A stretch of DNA of 64,000 bases from an uncultured Paracoccaceae bacterium (GTDB lineage Bacteria > Pseudomonadota > Alphaproteobacteria > Rhodobacterales > Rhodobacteraceae), in the NCBI GenBank assembly GCA_947492825.1, contig CANLNT010000001.1, positions 558,001 to 622,000 of the forward strand, read 5' to 3'. Shown piece after piece: positions 26,434 to 35,240 of this stretch (the first letter of the stretch is position 1; every line of letters begins with the position of its first letter). The translations under genes and the position numbers were made by a program. Under the pieces are notes generated by a model that saw only the letters and a program-made list of their open reading frames with translations, was not told the origin of the DNA and made no database searches.

Positions 26434-27279
26434 TTACGAGTGCTTCTGCCGGGCCGCACGTTCCGCATTCAGCTTGCGGGAATAGCCCGATTGAATGATC
26501 TCGACCGCCACGAGCACCACAACCGAGAAGTAGAAGGTCGATTTCGACATTGGCACGATTTCCTGCCCAAATATCTTGAGTGCCAGTTCCTTGGCTTCTT
26601 CGTGAGGTACGCCCATCGCCTCGACTCCGTGAACAGCAGCTTGCCCGGCTTCACCCAGCAGAACGACACCGACGATCAGCAAGATGAATAGGCCAAGAAC
26701 TTCGTACATGCGGTTGTTTTCAAGAAATTTTGTCACCCCGTCCGCCAGCAGTAGCATTGCCAGACCCGACAGCAGGATCGCCGTGGCAAGCACCGGGAAG
26801 ACATCCGTGATCGCAAGGGCAGAGAGCACTGAATCAAACGAAAAGATCAGGTTCATGAAGACGATCAGCATGACCACCTGCACCGCTGATTTGCCGCCTT
26901 TCCCTTCGATATCGTGGCCCAGATGGTCCATCGACAGCATATGCGCGATCTCCTTGACGGCCGTGTACATGATGAATGCGCCGCCAAAGACAAAAACCAC
27001 CGTTGCAAAGTTCACCGCCCCGGTAATCACCCCGTCCCAAGTGAAAGTGTAGAAAGGCTCTGACAGAGCGTCGATCAGGCTGATCATCACAAACAGCAGC
27101 ACAACCCGCAGCGCCACGGCAATCAGGATCCCCCACATTCGCACCGCCTTTTGCTGTGCAACGGGCGCGCGTTTGCTTTCGATCGAGATGTAAAGAAGGT
27201 TGTCGAACCCCAGCACGGCTTGCAAAAAGCAAAGCACAAGCAGGTTCATCGCGTTTTCCAGCGTCAGTAAGTCGGCCAT
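26434..27279 (-). CDS. TerC-family integral membrane protein
   Basis: The 281-residue protein has about seven to eight helices and the TerC acidic membrane motifs, FLQAVLGFDNLLYISIESKR near residue 20 and NLIFSFDSVLSALAITDVF near residue 135. TerC proteins are tied to tellurite resistance and, in other bacteria, to Mn2+ export and loading of secreted proteins. ATG 27279 is chosen. It ends 45 bases before the small membrane gene, so it may lead the TelA/XpaC cluster. Confidence 0.88.
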   Translation of the reverse strand: MADLLTLENAMNLLVLCFLQAVLGFDNLLYISIESKRAPVAQQKAVRMWGILIAVALRVVLLFVMISLIDALSEPFYTFTWDGVITGAVNFATVVFVFGGAFIMYTAVKEIAHMLSMDHLGHDIEGKGGKSAVQVVMLIVFMNLIFSFDSVLSALAITDVFPVLATAILLSGLAMLLLADGVTKFLENNRMYEVLGLFILLIVGVVLLGEAGQAAVHGVEAMGVPHEEAKELALKIFGQEIVPMSKSTFYFSVVVLVAVEIIQSGYSRKLNAERAARQKHS

Positions 27280-27432
27280 AAATCCAGTCCCAATTGGCGT
27301 TTGGGCTAACATGCCGAACCCTGCGGGACGGGGCAAGGTTCAACAACCGGGGAATTTCCCCCTGCGCGAATTCGCCGGTGTCACGGTATTCGTAGATCGG
27401 TCCCAGTACAGCTTGAAACAGTTTTGGTGGGG

Positions 27433-28212
27433 CTAGTCGTTACGCCGCGGCGGTTTGCGCTTGCGCTCGGGCTTGGGCCGCGGGTCGATACCCAACTGAT
27501 CGCGGACCACCCGGCGCTTGACTTCTTCAACCTCACCGGCCTTCAACTCGCCCAACTGAAAAGGCCCGTAAGAGACGCGGATCAGCCGGTTCACCACCGC
27601 GCCAATCGCCTCCATCGCGCGGCGAATCTCGCGGTTCTTGCCTTCGCGCAGGCTGATCGTCAGCCAGGCATTGGCCCCCACCTGCCGATCAAAGGTCACG
27701 ACCATGGGCTGGTATTGCAACCCGTCCACGGTGATCCCTTGGCGCAAGAGGTCAAGTTTGGCCTCTGACGCGGTGCCCTTGATCCGCACGCGGTAGCGGC
27801 GCAGCCAGCCGGTGCTGGGCAGTTCCAACCGTCGCTTGACCTCGCCATCGTTGGTCAGCAGCAGCAACCCTTCGGAATTCAGGTCCAAGCGCCCGACGGA
27901 CATCACGCGCGGCATGTCTTCAGGCAGGGACGCAAAGACGGTCGGGCGGTCCTTTTCGTCCCGCTCGGTCGTCACAAGGCCTGCAGGCTTGTGATAAAGC
28001 CAGATGCGCGGCGGCTCTGGCTCACCCACAGGCTTGCCATCAGCGGTGATCTTGTCCGCAGGCGTGACGTTCAGCGCGGGGCTGTCGATCACCTTGCCGT
28101 TCACCGTGATCCGTCCGTCGGCGATCATACGTTCGGCTTCGCGCCGGGACGCAATGCCCGCGCGCGACAGGACTTTGGCGATGCGGTCGCCCTTGGGGGT
28201 GTTGTCAGTCAT
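27433..28212 (-). CDS. rluB: 23S rRNA pseudouridine synthase RluB type
   Basis: The 259-residue enzyme has an N-terminal S4 RNA-binding domain (RIAKVLSRAGIASRREAERM) and a pseudouridine synthase domain. Its catalytic Asp110 is in VGRLDLNSEGLLLLTNDG, with the KNREIRRAMEAIG motif near residue 208. It modifies 23S rRNA (or, if RluE/F-like, another site). A C-terminal basic tail (RPKPERKRKPPRRND) follows. The methyltransferase gene lies just upstream on the same strand. Confidence 0.92.
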   Translation of the reverse strand: MTDNTPKGDRIAKVLSRAGIASRREAERMIADGRITVNGKVIDSPALNVTPADKITADGKPVGEPEPPRIWLYHKPAGLVTTERDEKDRPTVFASLPEDMPRVMSVGRLDLNSEGLLLLTNDGEVKRRLELPSTGWLRRYRVRIKGTASEAKLDLLRQGITVDGLQYQPMVVTFDRQVGANAWLTISLREGKNREIRRAMEAIGAVVNRLIRVSYGPFQLGELKAGEVEEVKRRVVRDQLGIDPRPKPERKRKPPRRND

Positions 28213-28221
28213 GACAGGGCT

Positions 28222-29004
28222 TTAGGCTGCAGGATCATGCGGCGCAACGGGCTTTGTGCCCGCAACAGAGGTGGCACATCCGAAAAAGTGCCGTTTGAGC
28301 GTGACGTTCAGGCCCGCATCCCGCAGCGCGCCCTGCATATGGCTGCAATCCCCAAAATTGCGCGTATAGGTTCCGATCATCGAAAAGTCCTGCGCGCCCC
28401 GAAGGAACAGCCGTTCAAGCAGGGGCAGGGCGCGGTCCAGGTAAATCCGATAAAGCGGCCGCAGCAGCCAGCCCTTTGGGTCCGACGCCTCGATCATCGC
28501 AAAGCTGCCGCCGGGGCGCAGGATACGGGCCACCTGTTGCGCCAGAACCGCCTGCTGTGCGGCGTCAAAGGTTTTGAGCCCAAAGGTCGCCACTAGCTTA
28601 TCCGCACTGTTCTCCGGCAGATCAGTGCCCAGCGCATTCGCTTGCAGATGGGTGATCTTGTCGGCACGGGTGCCGTGCAGGCGTTCCACCGCTTCGGTGT
28701 GCATCCGGGCCGAGATATCAATCGCCGTGATCCTCGCGCGGGGGAAGGCAGACAAAAGATGCGGCCAGACTTCACCCGTGCCAGCCATCAGATCAACAAC
28801 TTGCGGGGCAGGTGTGGCGGGCTGCCCAACCTTGCCCGCGCTGATCCGGCTGATTTGTTGTTGTCCGATCAACCGCGCAACGCATTGTTTGCGCCAAAGC
28901 CAGACGAAACCAAAGGAACTGACCGCGCTCCAGTTGCGATACCGGGCAGAGCAGCGATCAAACAGGGATGCAACGTAGTCCGGATCGTAGATATCTTCAG
29001 TCAT
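28222..29004 (-). CDS. Class I SAM-dependent methyltransferase, UbiE-like
   Basis: The 260-residue protein has the SAM-binding motif VVDLMAGTGEVWPHLL near residue 68, an acidic ITAIDIS, and KLVATFGLKTFD, in an arrangement reminiscent of the UbiE/COQ5 branch (LRPGGSFAMIEASDPKGWLL). The substrate is not evident. The start is divergent from tadA, with 63 bases between the two starts, so they share a control region. Confidence 0.78.
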   Translation of the reverse strand: MTEDIYDPDYVASLFDRCSARYRNWSAVSSFGFVWLWRKQCVARLIGQQQISRISAGKVGQPATPAPQVVDLMAGTGEVWPHLLSAFPRARITAIDISARMHTEAVERLHGTRADKITHLQANALGTDLPENSADKLVATFGLKTFDAAQQAVLAQQVARILRPGGSFAMIEASDPKGWLLRPLYRIYLDRALPLLERLFLRGAQDFSMIGTYTRNFGDCSHMQGALRDAGLNVTLKRHFFGCATSVAGTKPVAPHDPAA

Positions 29005-29067
29005 GGCGCAACATGCCCGCTTGATGTCGGGGGTTGCAAGTCGGCGTGTTGCGCGACACCAAAAGAT

Positions 29068-29517
29068 ATGACGTTTCGCAGTTACATGGATGTGGCCTTG
29101 TCAGAGGCGCGCGCCGCCGCCGCACGGGGCGAGGTTCCGGTGGGCGCCTGCGTGGTTCAGGACGGTCAGGTGATTGCCCAGGACGGCAACCGCACGCGCG
29201 CCCTGAATGACCCCACCGCCCATGCCGAGGTGTTGGTGATCCGTGCAGCCTGTACTGCATTGGGGCAGGAACGGCTGACCGGCTGCGATCTTTACGTGAC
29301 GCTGGAACCTTGCCCGATGTGCGCCGCGGCCATCAGCAATGCCCGTATCGCGCGGCTGTATTATGGTGCCGCAGACCCCAAATCCGGTGGCGTGGCGCAG
29401 GGGCCGCGGGTGTTCAGCCACCCGCAATGCCACCACGCGCCAGAGGTCTACGATGGTCTGGCCGCCGAAGACTGCGCGGCATTGCTCTTGTCCTTTTTCT
29501 CAGCTCGCCGAACTTGA
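29068..29517 (+). CDS. tadA: tRNA-specific adenosine deaminase TadA
   Basis: TadA converts A34 to inosine in tRNA-Arg(ACG), an essential reaction. The 149 residues include the zinc motifs His52-Ala-Glu54 in NDPTAHAEVLVIRA and PCPMC (Cys82, Cys85), plus the TGCDLYVTLEP context. ATG 29068 starts the family domain; a longer upstream frame would run through the divergent promoter and is rejected. Confidence 0.95.
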   Translation: MTFRSYMDVALSEARAAAARGEVPVGACVVQDGQVIAQDGNRTRALNDPTAHAEVLVIRAACTALGQERLTGCDLYVTLEPCPMCAAAISNARIARLYYGAADPKSGGVAQGPRVFSHPQCHHAPEVYDGLAAEDCAALLLSFFSARRT

Positions 29518-29542
29518 CTGAACTACGTTCATGAACTATGTT
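29514..29542 (+). promoter_or_regulatory. Sigma-70-type promoter of the DUF5671 gene
   Basis: A -35 box TTGACT (29514-29519), a 17-base spacer and a -10 box TATGTT (29537-29542) precede the DUF5671 start by 31 bases. The -35 lies over the tadA stop region. The promoter is almost fully covered by two palindromes (see the next entry). Confidence 0.65.
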
Positions 29543-29544
29543 CA
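29519..29544. promoter_or_regulatory. Two abutting 13-bp palindromes over the promoter
   Basis: TGAACTACGTTCA (29519-29531) is directly followed by TGAACTATGTTCA (29532-29544). Each is a perfect TGAAC-N3-GTTCA inverted repeat. They are centred 13 bases apart and cover the promoter from the end of its -35 box through its -10 box. This is the layout of a repressor operator. It does not fit the alphaproteobacterial LexA spacing. Confidence 0.7.
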
Positions 29545-29573
29545 ATTTTGTTGTCGCGAAATAGGACCATGAC

Positions 29574-30197
29574 ATGTCATCAAAACAAGATCTCAAGGAA
29601 TTTGTCGGCTCCGCGCTCAGCGCCGGTCAGTCCCGACCTGATATCAAAGCCGCGCTGACGCAGGCCGGTTGGTCCGCCGATGAGGTGAATGATGCCCTGT
29701 CTGCATGGTCGGACGTGGCGTTTTCGCAACCGGTGCCAAGCCCGCAGTCTGTGGTCTCCGCGCGGGATTTCTTTGTGCATGGGCTGACATTTGCGCTGCT
29801 CTTCGGTGCAGCCATCTATTTGAATTGGCTTTGCTTTTCGATCATCGACCTTGTTCTGGCAGATGACCACCTTCCAAGGTGGACCGTGCGCTCTATCCGC
29901 AATGCCATCGCCGGGTTGATCGCCACAGCGCCGCTTTTCGCCTATCTGACCTACCGCGAGGGGCAGCTACAGGCCGCAAACCCCGGTCGCAGCCGGTCGG
30001 TCATCCGCAATTGGCTGACTTATTTGACCCTTTTGGCGACAGCTTTGACCTTCCTTGGCAATTTCGGCTGGACGCTCGCGCAGTTCCTGAACGGTGAACT
30101 GACCGATGTCACGATCTTGCGGACCTTGGTGGTCGCAGTGATTTCAGGGTCCATTTTTCTGTTTTACCGGCGGCAGGTCGGGAAGGGCATGTCATGA
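29574..30197 (+). CDS. DUF5671 membrane protein
   Basis: The 207-residue protein has a short helical N-terminal domain (residues 1-55, QDLKEFVGSALSAGQSRPDI, resembling a UBA-like 'SHOCT' type segment). A DUF5671 membrane domain follows with about four helices, opening at SARDFFVHGLTFALLFGAAI. The function is unknown. It is expressed from a promoter with an operator-like double palindrome and overlaps the next gene by four bases, so the two form a regulated pair. Confidence 0.8.
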   Translation: MSSKQDLKEFVGSALSAGQSRPDIKAALTQAGWSADEVNDALSAWSDVAFSQPVPSPQSVVSARDFFVHGLTFALLFGAAIYLNWLCFSIIDLVLADDHLPRWTVRSIRNAIAGLIATAPLFAYLTYREGQLQAANPGRSRSVIRNWLTYLTLLATALTFLGNFGWTLAQFLNGELTDVTILRTLVVAVISGSIFLFYRRQVGKGMS

Positions 30198-30598
30198 AAA
30201 AGGTCTTAGGTATCACCATGGCCGGCGTGGCCATCGCGGCGATCGCCGTGGGGCTGTTCTTGGCCGGCGGGCCCAGTGCAGCCCGCGCCGAGAAACGCGA
30301 CGAACAGCGCCATGCCGATCTACGGAACATCACCCGCGCCCTCTATTGTTCGGGCGGCACAGCACCTGACGCCGTGCCCACCAATGGCGAAAGCTACTGC
30401 GACTCAGTTTTTGCGATCAAAAAGGATATTTCAGACGCTTTGGAAGACGGCACATATCGCTACACCAGCTTGGATGAACAGCGCTACACCCTTTGCGCGG
30501 ACTTCGAAAGCGGCTTACCTGCAAGTCATTTCCGCTATAGCCATTCAGCCTTCGACGAAGACACCGGCTGTCTGACCGCCACCATCAAAAGTCGATAG
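30194..30598 (+). CDS. Uncharacterised exported or anchored protein paired with DUF5671
   Basis: At 134 residues it has an N-terminal hydrophobic helix (VLGITMAGVAIAAIAVGLFL) serving as an anchor or signal. A cysteine-containing periplasmic domain follows (RNITRALYCSGGTAPD, NGESYCDSVFAIKK, YTLCADFESG, DTGCLTATIKS), so four cysteines could form two disulfides. I do not recognise the family. It overlaps the DUF5671 gene and its 3' end overlaps the convergent UPF0173 gene by 14 bases. Confidence 0.65.
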   Translation: MKKVLGITMAGVAIAAIAVGLFLAGGPSAARAEKRDEQRHADLRNITRALYCSGGTAPDAVPTNGESYCDSVFAIKKDISDALEDGTYRYTSLDEQRYTLCADFESGLPASHFRYSHSAFDEDTGCLTATIKSR

Positions 30599-31274
30599 GG
30601 GCCATCACCTCGGGAGTTTGCACATCAACACCCGGAAGCCCGTCAATCAGCGCTTGCGCCGATTGCTCGAGCAGCGGGAAGGTCTTGTAATGGCAGGGAA
30701 TAACCGTCTTGAAGTTGAAATAGCGTTTGGCCGCATAGGCAGCGCCTTTCATTCCCATCGTGTAGTGGCCGCCTGCACACAGGATGCCGATGTCGGGCTG
30801 ATAAAAATCGCCCATCCAGTCCATATCCGCCATGATGTCGGTGTCGCCCGACACATAGATCATGTGGCCTTCGCCCCCGATCATGAATCCACTTTCGGTG
30901 CCGCTGTAGATGACCCCGTCAGCAGTTGGCATGGATGACGAATGCACCGCATTGACCATCGACACTTTGGCGCCCGCACAGTCAATCGTCCCACCCTTGT
31001 TCCAATCGACCACAGGATGACCCATCGCCTCGATCATTGCGGCCATTTCCGGGATGCAGCAGACCGTTGCCTGCGTTTCAGCCGCAATGTCGCTGATTTC
31101 AGCGGTATGATCAAAATGCCCATGGGTCAGCAGGATATGCGTTGCGCCCGCCAAGGCCTCAGCCCGGCGATCATCAGGAAAAGAGGGGTTTCCTGCCAGC
31201 CAGGGGTCGATCAGCAACACCGCCCCTTCAATTTCGATGCGAAAACTTGCATGTCCCAACCATGTGATCTTCAT
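30585..31274 (-). CDS. UPF0173 metal-dependent hydrolase (metallo-beta-lactamase fold)
   Basis: The 229-residue protein has the metallo-beta-lactamase motif HGHFDHTAEI near residue 51 and starts with MKITWLGHASFRIEIEGAVL, the UPF0173 pattern. Further ligands are the VNAVHSS and CHYKTFP segments. It binds two metals and hydrolyses an unknown substrate. It converges on the preceding gene with a 14-base overlap. Confidence 0.9.
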   Translation of the reverse strand: MKITWLGHASFRIEIEGAVLLIDPWLAGNPSFPDDRRAEALAGATHILLTHGHFDHTAEISDIAAETQATVCCIPEMAAMIEAMGHPVVDWNKGGTIDCAGAKVSMVNAVHSSSMPTADGVIYSGTESGFMIGGEGHMIYVSGDTDIMADMDWMGDFYQPDIGILCAGGHYTMGMKGAAYAAKRYFNFKTVIPCHYKTFPLLEQSAQALIDGLPGVDVQTPEVMAPIDF

Positions 31275-31330
31275 GACGCGCCCTTTCGGTTCATGGGGGG
31301 CAGTGTAATGACCTGAGGGTAAGGGGCAAG

Positions 31331-31987
31331 ATGAACTGGACCGATCAAGTTGACGGATACTGCGAACGGGTCGATCTGACGCTCTGGTCAGAGCCGATCA
31401 ACGCGGTGACCAATCTTGCGTTCTTGATTGCCGCCGTGGTGATGTGGCGGCGCACTGCGGGGGTGATCCCAGCGCGGGTGCTCTGCGTGATCCTGTTTGC
31501 AATTGGCATCGGCAGCGGGCTTTTCCATACCCATGCGACTGTTTGGGCTGCCTTGACCGACGTAGCCCCCATCGGGCTTTTCATCCTGACCTACCTCTTT
31601 TTGGTGCACCGCGATGTGCTGGGCCTGCCGCTGTGGATCGCACTGATCGCCACGGCGCTTTTTGTGCCCTACGCGGCCATCGTCGTCCCTATCCTAGATC
31701 AGATCCCCTTCGTGCAAATCTCGAACTTCTACTGGACAGTGCCGATCCTGCTGGTGGCCTACGGGGTGGGCCTGCGCCGCACACAGCCTGAAACGGCGCG
31801 CGGTTTCATGATTGGTGCCGCGATCCTTGTGACCTCGATCATCATGCGGTCACTGGATGAAATCGTCTGCCCCAGCCTGTCGATTGGCACACATTTTCTG
31901 TGGCATATCCTGAATGCGATCATGCTGGGCTATATGATCCATGTTTACACCGCACATGTCCTTGCAGGTCGCTGGGCGCGGCGGTAA
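31331..31987 (+). CDS. Ceramidase-domain (CREST) membrane protein
   Basis: The 218-residue protein has about seven helices. It carries the alkaline-ceramidase/CREST landmarks: [20 protein letters not shown] with early Cys and Glu-Pro, [20 protein letters not shown] with Ser and His, and a C-terminal [15 protein letters not shown] with two histidines for zinc. Some alphaproteobacteria make sphingolipids, but members of this family also hydrolyse other lipid amides, so the substrate is open. It stands before gatC without overlap. Confidence 0.78.
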   Translation: MNWTDQVDGYCERVDLTLWSEPINAVTNLAFLIAAVVMWRRTAGVIPARVLCVILFAIGIGSGLFHTHATVWAALTDVAPIGLFILTYLFLVHRDVLGLPLWIALIATALFVPYAAIVVPILDQIPFVQISNFYWTVPILLVAYGVGLRRTQPETARGFMIGAAILVTSIIMRSLDEIVCPSLSIGTHFLWHILNAIMLGYMIHVYTAHVLAGRWARR

Positions 31988-32022
31988 ACGCGACAGCAGC
32001 AAAAACCGACGAGAGAACGCCC

Positions 32023-32310
32023 ATGTCGATTGACACCGAAACCGCCCGCCGCGTGGCGAAACTCGCCCGGATCAAGGTCGAAGACGACGCGCTGCCTGCG
32101 CTGGCGCAGGAATTTGGCGCGATCCTTGGGTTCATCGAGCAATTGAACGAGGTGGACGTTGACGGCGTGGAGCCGATGACATCGGTGACGCCGCAGCGGC
32201 TGAAGCGGCGCGACGATGTGGTCACCGACGGTGATCAGCAGGACGCTGTGTTGAAAAACGCGCCCGATGCGCGTGAGGGGTTCTTTGCCGTACCAAAGGT
32301 GGTTGAATAA
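32023..32310 (+). CDS. gatC: Glutamyl-tRNA(Gln) amidotransferase subunit C
   Basis: GatC (95 residues) stabilises the GatCAB complex that converts Glu-tRNA(Gln) and Asp-tRNA(Asn). The family pattern is clear: [20 protein letters not shown] at the start, then [19 protein letters not shown] and the C-terminal [12 protein letters not shown]. Its stop shares one base with the gatA start (taATG). gatB is not in the window. Confidence 0.95.
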   Translation: MSIDTETARRVAKLARIKVEDDALPALAQEFGAILGFIEQLNEVDVDGVEPMTSVTPQRLKRRDDVVTDGDQQDAVLKNAPDAREGFFAVPKVVE

Positions 32311-33779
32311 TGTCCGAGCTGTCCAAACTCACTATCGCTGCCGCCCGTGACGCCATGCGCAAGGGTGATCTGACCTCTGCTGAACTGACGGGCGCCTGTC
32401 TGGCCGAGGCAGAGGCCGCAGGCGCGCTGAACGCTTTTGTCCACCACACGCCTGATTTGGCGATGGAACAGGCCAAGGCGGCAGATGCCCGCGCCGGTGC
32501 AGATGCGCCCGCGCTCAACGGGATTCCGGTGGGGATCAAGGACCTCTTTTGCACCAAAGGTGTGGCGTCGCAGGCGGCCTCCAAAATTCTGGAAGGGTTC
32601 AAACCGGAATATGAATCCACCGTTACCACGCAGCTTTTTGATGCCGGTGCTGTGATGCTGGGCAAGCTGAACATGGACGAATTTGCCATGGGCTCGTCCA
32701 ATGAAACCAGCGTCTATGGCAATGCGGTGAACCCTTGGAAGATAGACGCCGCATTGACACCGGGTGGTTCCTCTGGTGGCTCTGCGGCGGCGGTGGCGGC
32801 TGATCTGTGCCTTGCGGCCACAGGCACCGACACCGGCGGATCAATCCGCCAGCCAGCCGCCTTTACCGGCATCACAGGCATCAAGCCGACCTATGGCCGC
32901 GTCAGCCGCTGGGGCATTGTTGCCTTTGCCTCTTCGCTGGATCAGGCCGGGCCGATGACCAAGGATGTGCGCGACAGCGCCATCATGCTACAGGCCATGT
33001 GCGGCCACGATCCCAAGGACAGCACCAGCGCCGACATCGCTGTGCCGGATTTTGAGGCGGCGCTGACCGGCGACATCAAGGGCAAGACCATCGGTATCCC
33101 AAAAGAATACCGCATGGACGGCATGCCCGCCGAAATCGAAAAGCTTTGGGCCGATGGCACCGCGATGCTGAAGGATGCGGGCGCAAAAATCGTCGACATC
33201 ACACTGCCGCACACCCAATATGCGCTGCCCGCCTATTATGTGATTGCCCCGGCAGAAGCCTCGTCAAACCTTGCCCGCTATGACGGCGTCCGCTTTGGCC
33301 ACCGCGCCAAGCTGGAACAGGGCGACGGCATCACCGAGATGTACGAGAAGACCCGCGCCGAAGGCTTCGGGGCAGAGGTGCAGCGCCGCGTTATGGTCGG
33401 CACCTATGTGCTGTCCGCAGGCTTCTACGACGCCTACTACAACCGCGCCCGCAAGGTCCGCGCCTTGATCAAGCGCGACTTTGAAACTGTGTTTGCCGAT
33501 GGTGTTGACGCGATCCTGACGCCTGCGACACCTTCTGCCGCATTTGAACTGGGGGCCAATTTCGACCCGATTCAGATGTACCTCAACGACGTCTTTACGG
33601 TGACGGTGAACCTCGCTGGTCTGCCCGGCATCGCGATCCCTGCGGGTCTGGACGGGCAGGGTCTGCCCCTGGGCTTGCAGTTGATCGGAAAACCCTGGGA
33701 AGAGGCCGAATTGCTGAACGTCGCCTATTCACTGGAACGTGCAGCGGGATTTGTAGCCAAGCCCGCCAAGTGGTGGTAA
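32310..33779 (+). CDS. gatA: Glutamyl-tRNA(Gln) amidotransferase subunit A
   Basis: GatA is the glutaminase-type subunit that releases ammonia for transamidation. At 489 residues it is full length. The amidase-signature catalytic triad is visible as Lys77 ([10 protein letters not shown]), cis-Ser154 ([14 protein letters not shown]) and Ser178 ([12 protein letters not shown]). It is co-translated with gatC. Confidence 0.97.
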   Translation: MSELSKLTIAAARDAMRKGDLTSAELTGACLAEAEAAGALNAFVHHTPDLAMEQAKAADARAGADAPALNGIPVGIKDLFCTKGVASQAASKILEGFKPEYESTVTTQLFDAGAVMLGKLNMDEFAMGSSNETSVYGNAVNPWKIDAALTPGGSSGGSAAAVAADLCLAATGTDTGGSIRQPAAFTGITGIKPTYGRVSRWGIVAFASSLDQAGPMTKDVRDSAIMLQAMCGHDPKDSTSADIAVPDFEAALTGDIKGKTIGIPKEYRMDGMPAEIEKLWADGTAMLKDAGAKIVDITLPHTQYALPAYYVIAPAEASSNLARYDGVRFGHRAKLEQGDGITEMYEKTRAEGFGAEVQRRVMVGTYVLSAGFYDAYYNRARKVRALIKRDFETVFADGVDAILTPATPSAAFELGANFDPIQMYLNDVFTVTVNLAGLPGIAIPAGLDGQGLPLGLQLIGKPWEEAELLNVAYSLERAAGFVAKPAKWW

Positions 33780-33803
33780 ATCCGTCAAAACGGCAAAATA
33801 CGG

Positions 33804-34550
33804 GTGGCGGTCTTGTCCAAGGGTATCATTGTTCTGGCGCTTAGCGTTATGGTCGCGGGCTGCGCGTCAAGCGTGCCAGAAAGCAACCGCGGTGTGGGCT
33901 TTGGCGATCCGATTGAGTTCGAGCGCCAGCGCCTCGCGCGTGAGGCGGCGCTGACAGGGTCCGGGACCACGAACTTTGGCCCGCCGTCGGCTGTCCAAAC
34001 CCAAGCGATCCCATCCTCCGATCTGGCTGCTGCGGGCATCGGACAAGGGGCAGGGCCGGGCGGACAAGTGGGCGCGCCGCTGTCCGCACTTGACCCCAGC
34101 CGCACGCAGGGTGTGCAGGCCAGCCCCACCAATGCTGCACCCGAACTGCAGAACAACCCCGGTATTTCGGACGAGCAGGATTTCAGCGCTGTCAGCAGCC
34201 GGGAATCAATTGAATCGGACGCGCAGCGCCGTGCGGCTCAAGCGGCACAGCGTGAGGTGATCGCACCGACCGCCCTACCGACCCGTCCCGCAGATACCGG
34301 CCCCAATATCGTGGAATTTGCGCTGAACGCGCCAAACCGCAAAGGGCAGGAATGGTATTCCCGCTCGATCCTGTCGGGGCAGGGTCGGTTCCAGCGCAAT
34401 TGCGCCACCTATAATTCGCCCGATGCGGCGCAGCGCGATTTTCTGGCCCGCGGCGGGCCAGAGCGTGACCCGCGCGGTATTGACCCCGATGGCGATGGCT
34501 TTGCCTGCGGTTGGGATCCCGCACCATTCCTTCTGGCGGCAGGCAACTGA
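33804..34550 (+). CDS. Lipoprotein with C-terminal Excalibur domain
   Basis: A 248-residue lipoprotein precursor (lipobox VAGC, Cys at about residue 20). A long low-complexity Gln/Ala/Pro/Ser-rich linker follows. The C-terminal domain RNCATYNSPDAAQRDFLARG ends in DPRGIDPDGDGFACGWDPAP, the Excalibur calcium-binding-like signature. The start is GTG 33804; a TTG further on is possible. It overlaps the amidase frame and could help position that enzyme at the envelope. Confidence 0.75.
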   Translation: MAVLSKGIIVLALSVMVAGCASSVPESNRGVGFGDPIEFERQRLAREAALTGSGTTNFGPPSAVQTQAIPSSDLAAAGIGQGAGPGGQVGAPLSALDPSRTQGVQASPTNAAPELQNNPGISDEQDFSAVSSRESIESDAQRRAAQAAQREVIAPTALPTRPADTGPNIVEFALNAPNRKGQEWYSRSILSGQGRFQRNCATYNSPDAAQRDFLARGGPERDPRGIDPDGDGFACGWDPAPFLLAAGN

Positions 34551-35230
34551 GGCTGACGCGCCGCGATAGCCCCAATTGCGGGCCGCGCCGGGATGGTGCC
34601 ACGCCTGACCTTGTTGTGATCCATTACACTGCAATGCAATCGGCAGCGGCGGCGTGTGACACGCTGTGCAATCCCAAGACCGAAGTATCGGCGCACTACC
34701 TCATCGCGGAAAATGGCGAAGTTGTCGCGCTTGTGCCGGAAGAACTCCGCGCCTGGCATGCCGGTGCGGGCCGTTGGGGTGCGGTGACCGACGTCAACAG
34801 CCGGTCCATCGGGATCGAGCTTGCCAACCCCGGCGATTGCCCCTTTGCAGCCCCTCAGATGGATGCGCTCGAGGAACTGCTGGCCGGAATAACACAGCGC
34901 TGGGCGATCCGGCCCGAACGGGTCATTGGCCATTCCGACATGGCGCCGGGACGCAAGATCGATCCCGGCCCCCGGTTTGACTGGCGGCGTCTCGCGCGTG
35001 CGGGGCTGTCTGTTTGGCCCTCATCGGTTGCTGGCGCGCCCTCTTCGGATTTTGACGCCGCGGCGCGCCGGTTTGGCTATACGGCAGATGTCTCGGACGA
35101 CCTGCGCCTTGCGGCGTTCCGCTTGCGCTTTCGTCCGCAGGTCACTGGCGCCCTTGATGACATCGACCGCACGTTGATGGCGGACTTGGCAGGGCGCTTC
35201 CCCGTTGACGCAAGCGGCGTGACCGCCTAA
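34511..35230 (+). CDS. N-acetylmuramoyl-L-alanine amidase (AmpD/AmiD type)
   Basis: The 239-residue zinc amidase cuts the amide between MurNAc and L-Ala in peptidoglycan fragments. The amidase_2 motifs are LVVIHYTAMQSA, AHYLIAENGEVVALV, and the C-terminal RVIGHSDMAPGRKIDPGPRF, with His and Asp zinc ligands. No signal peptide is evident, fitting cytoplasmic AmpD-like recycling. The start is uncertain: TTG 34511 is used, but it overlaps the lipoprotein gene by 40 bases, and a CTG near 34547 is an alternative. Confidence 0.88.
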   Translation: MGSRTIPSGGRQLRLTRRDSPNCGPRRDGATPDLVVIHYTAMQSAAAACDTLCNPKTEVSAHYLIAENGEVVALVPEELRAWHAGAGRWGAVTDVNSRSIGIELANPGDCPFAAPQMDALEELLAGITQRWAIRPERVIGHSDMAPGRKIDPGPRFDWRRLARAGLSVWPSSVAGAPSSDFDAAARRFGYTADVSDDLRLAAFRLRFRPQVTGALDDIDRTLMADLAGRFPVDASGVTA

Positions 35231-35240
35231 GCCATCCGTC

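Noticed and set aside
28642-29067. Long upstream extension of the tadA frame
   Set aside because: It runs through the divergent methyltransferase gene; the deaminase domain starts at ATG 29068.
29510-29544. Alphaproteobacterial LexA (SOS) box at the DUF5671 promoter
   Set aside because: The GAAC/GTTC half sites occur, but spacing is N6 or N9 for direct repeats and N3 for the palindrome, not N7.
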